Origin: Hoplostethus atlanticus | Taxonomy: Eukaryota; Chordata; Actinopteri; Trachichthyiformes; Trachichthyidae | Assembly: GCA_034670405.1 (NCBI GenBank) | Contig: JAXDDX010000002.1 | Span: 5,981,501 to 6,045,500, forward strand | DNA length: 64,000 nt | Direction: 5' to 3' | Part shown: positions 62,097 through 64,000 of the stretch, in pieces | Layout: each line of letters opens with the position of its first letter | How positions within the stretch are numbered: the stretch's first letter is position 1 | Notes under the pieces: model-generated | Told to the model about the DNA's origin: nothing | Seen by the model: only the letters and a program-made list of their open reading frames with translations | Database searches by the model: none | Made by a program: the position numbers and the translations under genes

Positions 62097-64000
62097 TACA
62101 CACACATGCAAGCATTCATGGGAAAGACAGGGTCATCCTATCCCTCGTCAAAGTGTGCCGGCTGCCTCGTTCCCTGTCTTGCCAATCTGTGTGCCAGAAG
62201 GTTGCCCGGGTGGATCTTCCTCACTCCTAAGTGCTTTGAAATTGACCCCCAATGCTTTGCTTGTGTAAAGGGTTGGCAGAGCTCAGAGCTCAGACAACAC
62301 TATTTTTAAAATAGTTCAGCCGGACCTCTGGCTCTGGCTCCTCCCTTGCTGAAATAAAGGTTGGTGTTTACATGCACCTGTGTGCAAGTGCACTGTCAGA
62401 GCAAATGAGACTGATTTCCTTTTTGGCTCATTGTTCTGGAGGTGCAACAGTTACCACAGGCTGTATCTCATACGCTACCAATTGGCAACACTAGCTCGCA
62501 GCACGCTCTATCACAAACCATGTGGAGTATCAACATCTGAATCCGCTTCTGATTCTGTAGTCTTTGAGACAGTCTGAAGGCTACAGCGGTTATCTGGAAG
62601 CAGAATTACTCCAAACTATTATGGTCTCTCAACATAAATCAGCTTCTATGATAATTCCATCTGCTGTGAGTTTTGATTAAACCTTTGCTTTTAAACATCT
62701 CTCTTGTTCTTGACATTGTCATTTTCTGTTTTCCCTTTTAAGATAATCTTCCAAACCGCTGAAGTAGATAACGCCTTGGAAATGCCTGATGGTTCCAGCC
62801 AAGATTTTACTGTCAACATAGAAACCGGCCCATTAACTTCTGAAGCCCTCTTTGGCAAAGCTCCCTTTCCCCTCTGCTGCCATCAAAAAGCTATTTCCCT
62901 CGGCCACACAACCCTAACAATGAACGGAGGATTAGAACATCCCTCTGTCTTGAAGCGAAAGAGAAAAAAGGGAAAAAAGATCCCTCTTCACCAATCATTG
63001 ATGAAAACTAGTTGGCGACATTTGCTTCTTGGGATTTTTTCCTGACATGATTCCCAAGAGGCGGTTTTTGCTTTTACGATACCATTCCTGCGCTTGCAAT
63101 CAGCCAACATGTGGCATTGTGATCCAATCACAGGATTTTTATTTTCTTCAGTTGGCAAATGGTTAAGTCTCCAAGTCTATTGTGGAGGAATCTTCAAAGT
63201 GGTTGAAAACCACAGGGGAACATTGCTAGTTGTTAATTAATGCAACAGACTGAGTGCAAATGCTTTATTTTCCTGATTTTTAAGATGAATACAGAAATTC
63301 ACGCTTTGAATCTAGCAACAGGCGTGTCCAAATCTCTTACCTCATCTTCAAACCCCTATCCTGGAAAATTGTCCCTGTTAAAAAGAAACTCTGTTGTTCT
63401 TTTGAAAACCATAAGTGATCTTTATTAACTCTGCTGTGGCTCCAGAAGAAATGTCTCTCTCTCTGGTTTAGGTTTATTGGATTTTGGTTCATACCGATCA
63501 TTTATATTTCCATTCAGTAAATTGACGTAAAATGTGTTTTGCTAAAATGATCTTTTCTGGTCTTTATGACTATCATTGAATTTGAAAAGAAACGGGAAAC
63601 ATGACAGAGGCCGTGGTAACCGCTGAAAGGGAACTGAAGCAAAATTGGCCAAGATAAATGATGGATAACAGGGCTTAATCGTTAGATTTTCTAAATTGCT
63701 TTCAATCCAGTAAATGACTTAAAGGTTTTGGATAGCTTATGATCGCGCACATTTTCAGATACATTTTTTTAGCAAACAAAAATGATGTGGAGCATAAAAG
63801 AATGTTGTCAAAATGAATCATGAGCTTAAAATGAAGACTAAATTGTGCGAGTCAACAGGCAAAGCTAGGAGAGGTCCTGGGGGTCGCTGGCTGGGATGAG
63901 CTGTCTCTGACCCTGAGGAGCAGGAGGGGTGAAAGCCCTTGACCTCCTGGCGACTCACACACCAACCCAGTCTGGGTTTCACACACGCTGCCTATGGCAC
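59336..64000. other. Gene-free 3' flank
   Basis: AT-rich DNA with GT (61121-61147), TA (61780-61799) and CA (62058-62106) arrays. From about 62740 to 63950 the sequence is nearly free of simple repeats, unlike most of the window. I recognise no gene, RNA or mobile element. Confidence 0.6.
62058..62106. repeat. (CA)n microsatellite
   Basis: About 20 CA units with minor interruptions in the 3' flank. Confidence 0.95.

Noticed and set aside
62704-63045. Open frame of 113 codons in the 3' flank
   Set aside because: No known domain, no splice context or partner exons. Noted only as part of a possible conserved noncoding stretch.

Overview
The window is ordinary vertebrate nuclear DNA, almost certainly from a teleost fish. 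The evidence is GT-AG introns, very dense (CA)n/(GT)n arrays, fish-type L2 and Rex1/CR1-like LINE 3' ends, tRNA-derived SINEs and a DIRS-type fossil. I see no bacterial features, operons, CRISPR arrays or rRNA.

Two multi-exon protein genes lie head-to-tail on the + strand. (1) A RhoBTB-family atypical Rho GTPase occupies 3176-12746. Its first coding exons (P-loop and switch regions) lie upstream of the window. Eight exons remain, giving 618 codons that run from the middle of the GTPase fold through both BTB domains to the stop. The sequence mixes RHOBTB1-like and RHOBTB2-like residues and diverges from both in BTB2, so I favour the third paralogue, rhobtb4. A 3' UTR of about 5.1 kb probably ends after an ATTAAA at 17864. 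(2) A drebrin/Abp1-family actin-binding protein occupies 28346-58510. Its sixteen exons sum exactly to 775 codons plus a stop: N-terminal ADF-H domain, Arg/Glu-rich coiled coil, NPREFF box, long Pro/Ser linker, acidic segment and C-terminal SH3. Its first intron is 18.2 kb.

Layout: 1-3175 is a RhoBTB intron carrying a reverse-transcriptase fragment of a CR1/Rex1-like LINE. 3176-12746 holds the RhoBTB exons. 12747 to about 17890 is the probable 3' UTR. About 17890-28000 is intergenic, with a DIRS fossil near 20.4-20.95 kb, a perfect 40-bp hairpin at 22.5 kb and a CpG-rich, exon-like block at 23.66-23.96 kb. 28.0-58.5 kb is the drebrin-like gene, with SINE/LINE insertions in its introns and microsatellites pressed against several splice sites. 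From 58.5 kb to the end there is 3' UTR and then gene-free DNA.

Both genes belong to families linked to the actin cytoskeleton and to Rho or ubiquitin signalling: RhoBTB proteins are cullin-3 adaptors, and drebrin/Abp1 proteins link F-actin to SH3 partners. Their adjacency looks like shared chromosomal ancestry rather than co-regulation. I found no new gene system. The most interesting signals are the drebrin-like gene's mixed architecture, a set of short-spaced perfect inverted repeats, retroposon families sharing 3' ends, and microsatellites placed where they could affect splicing or the mRNA.
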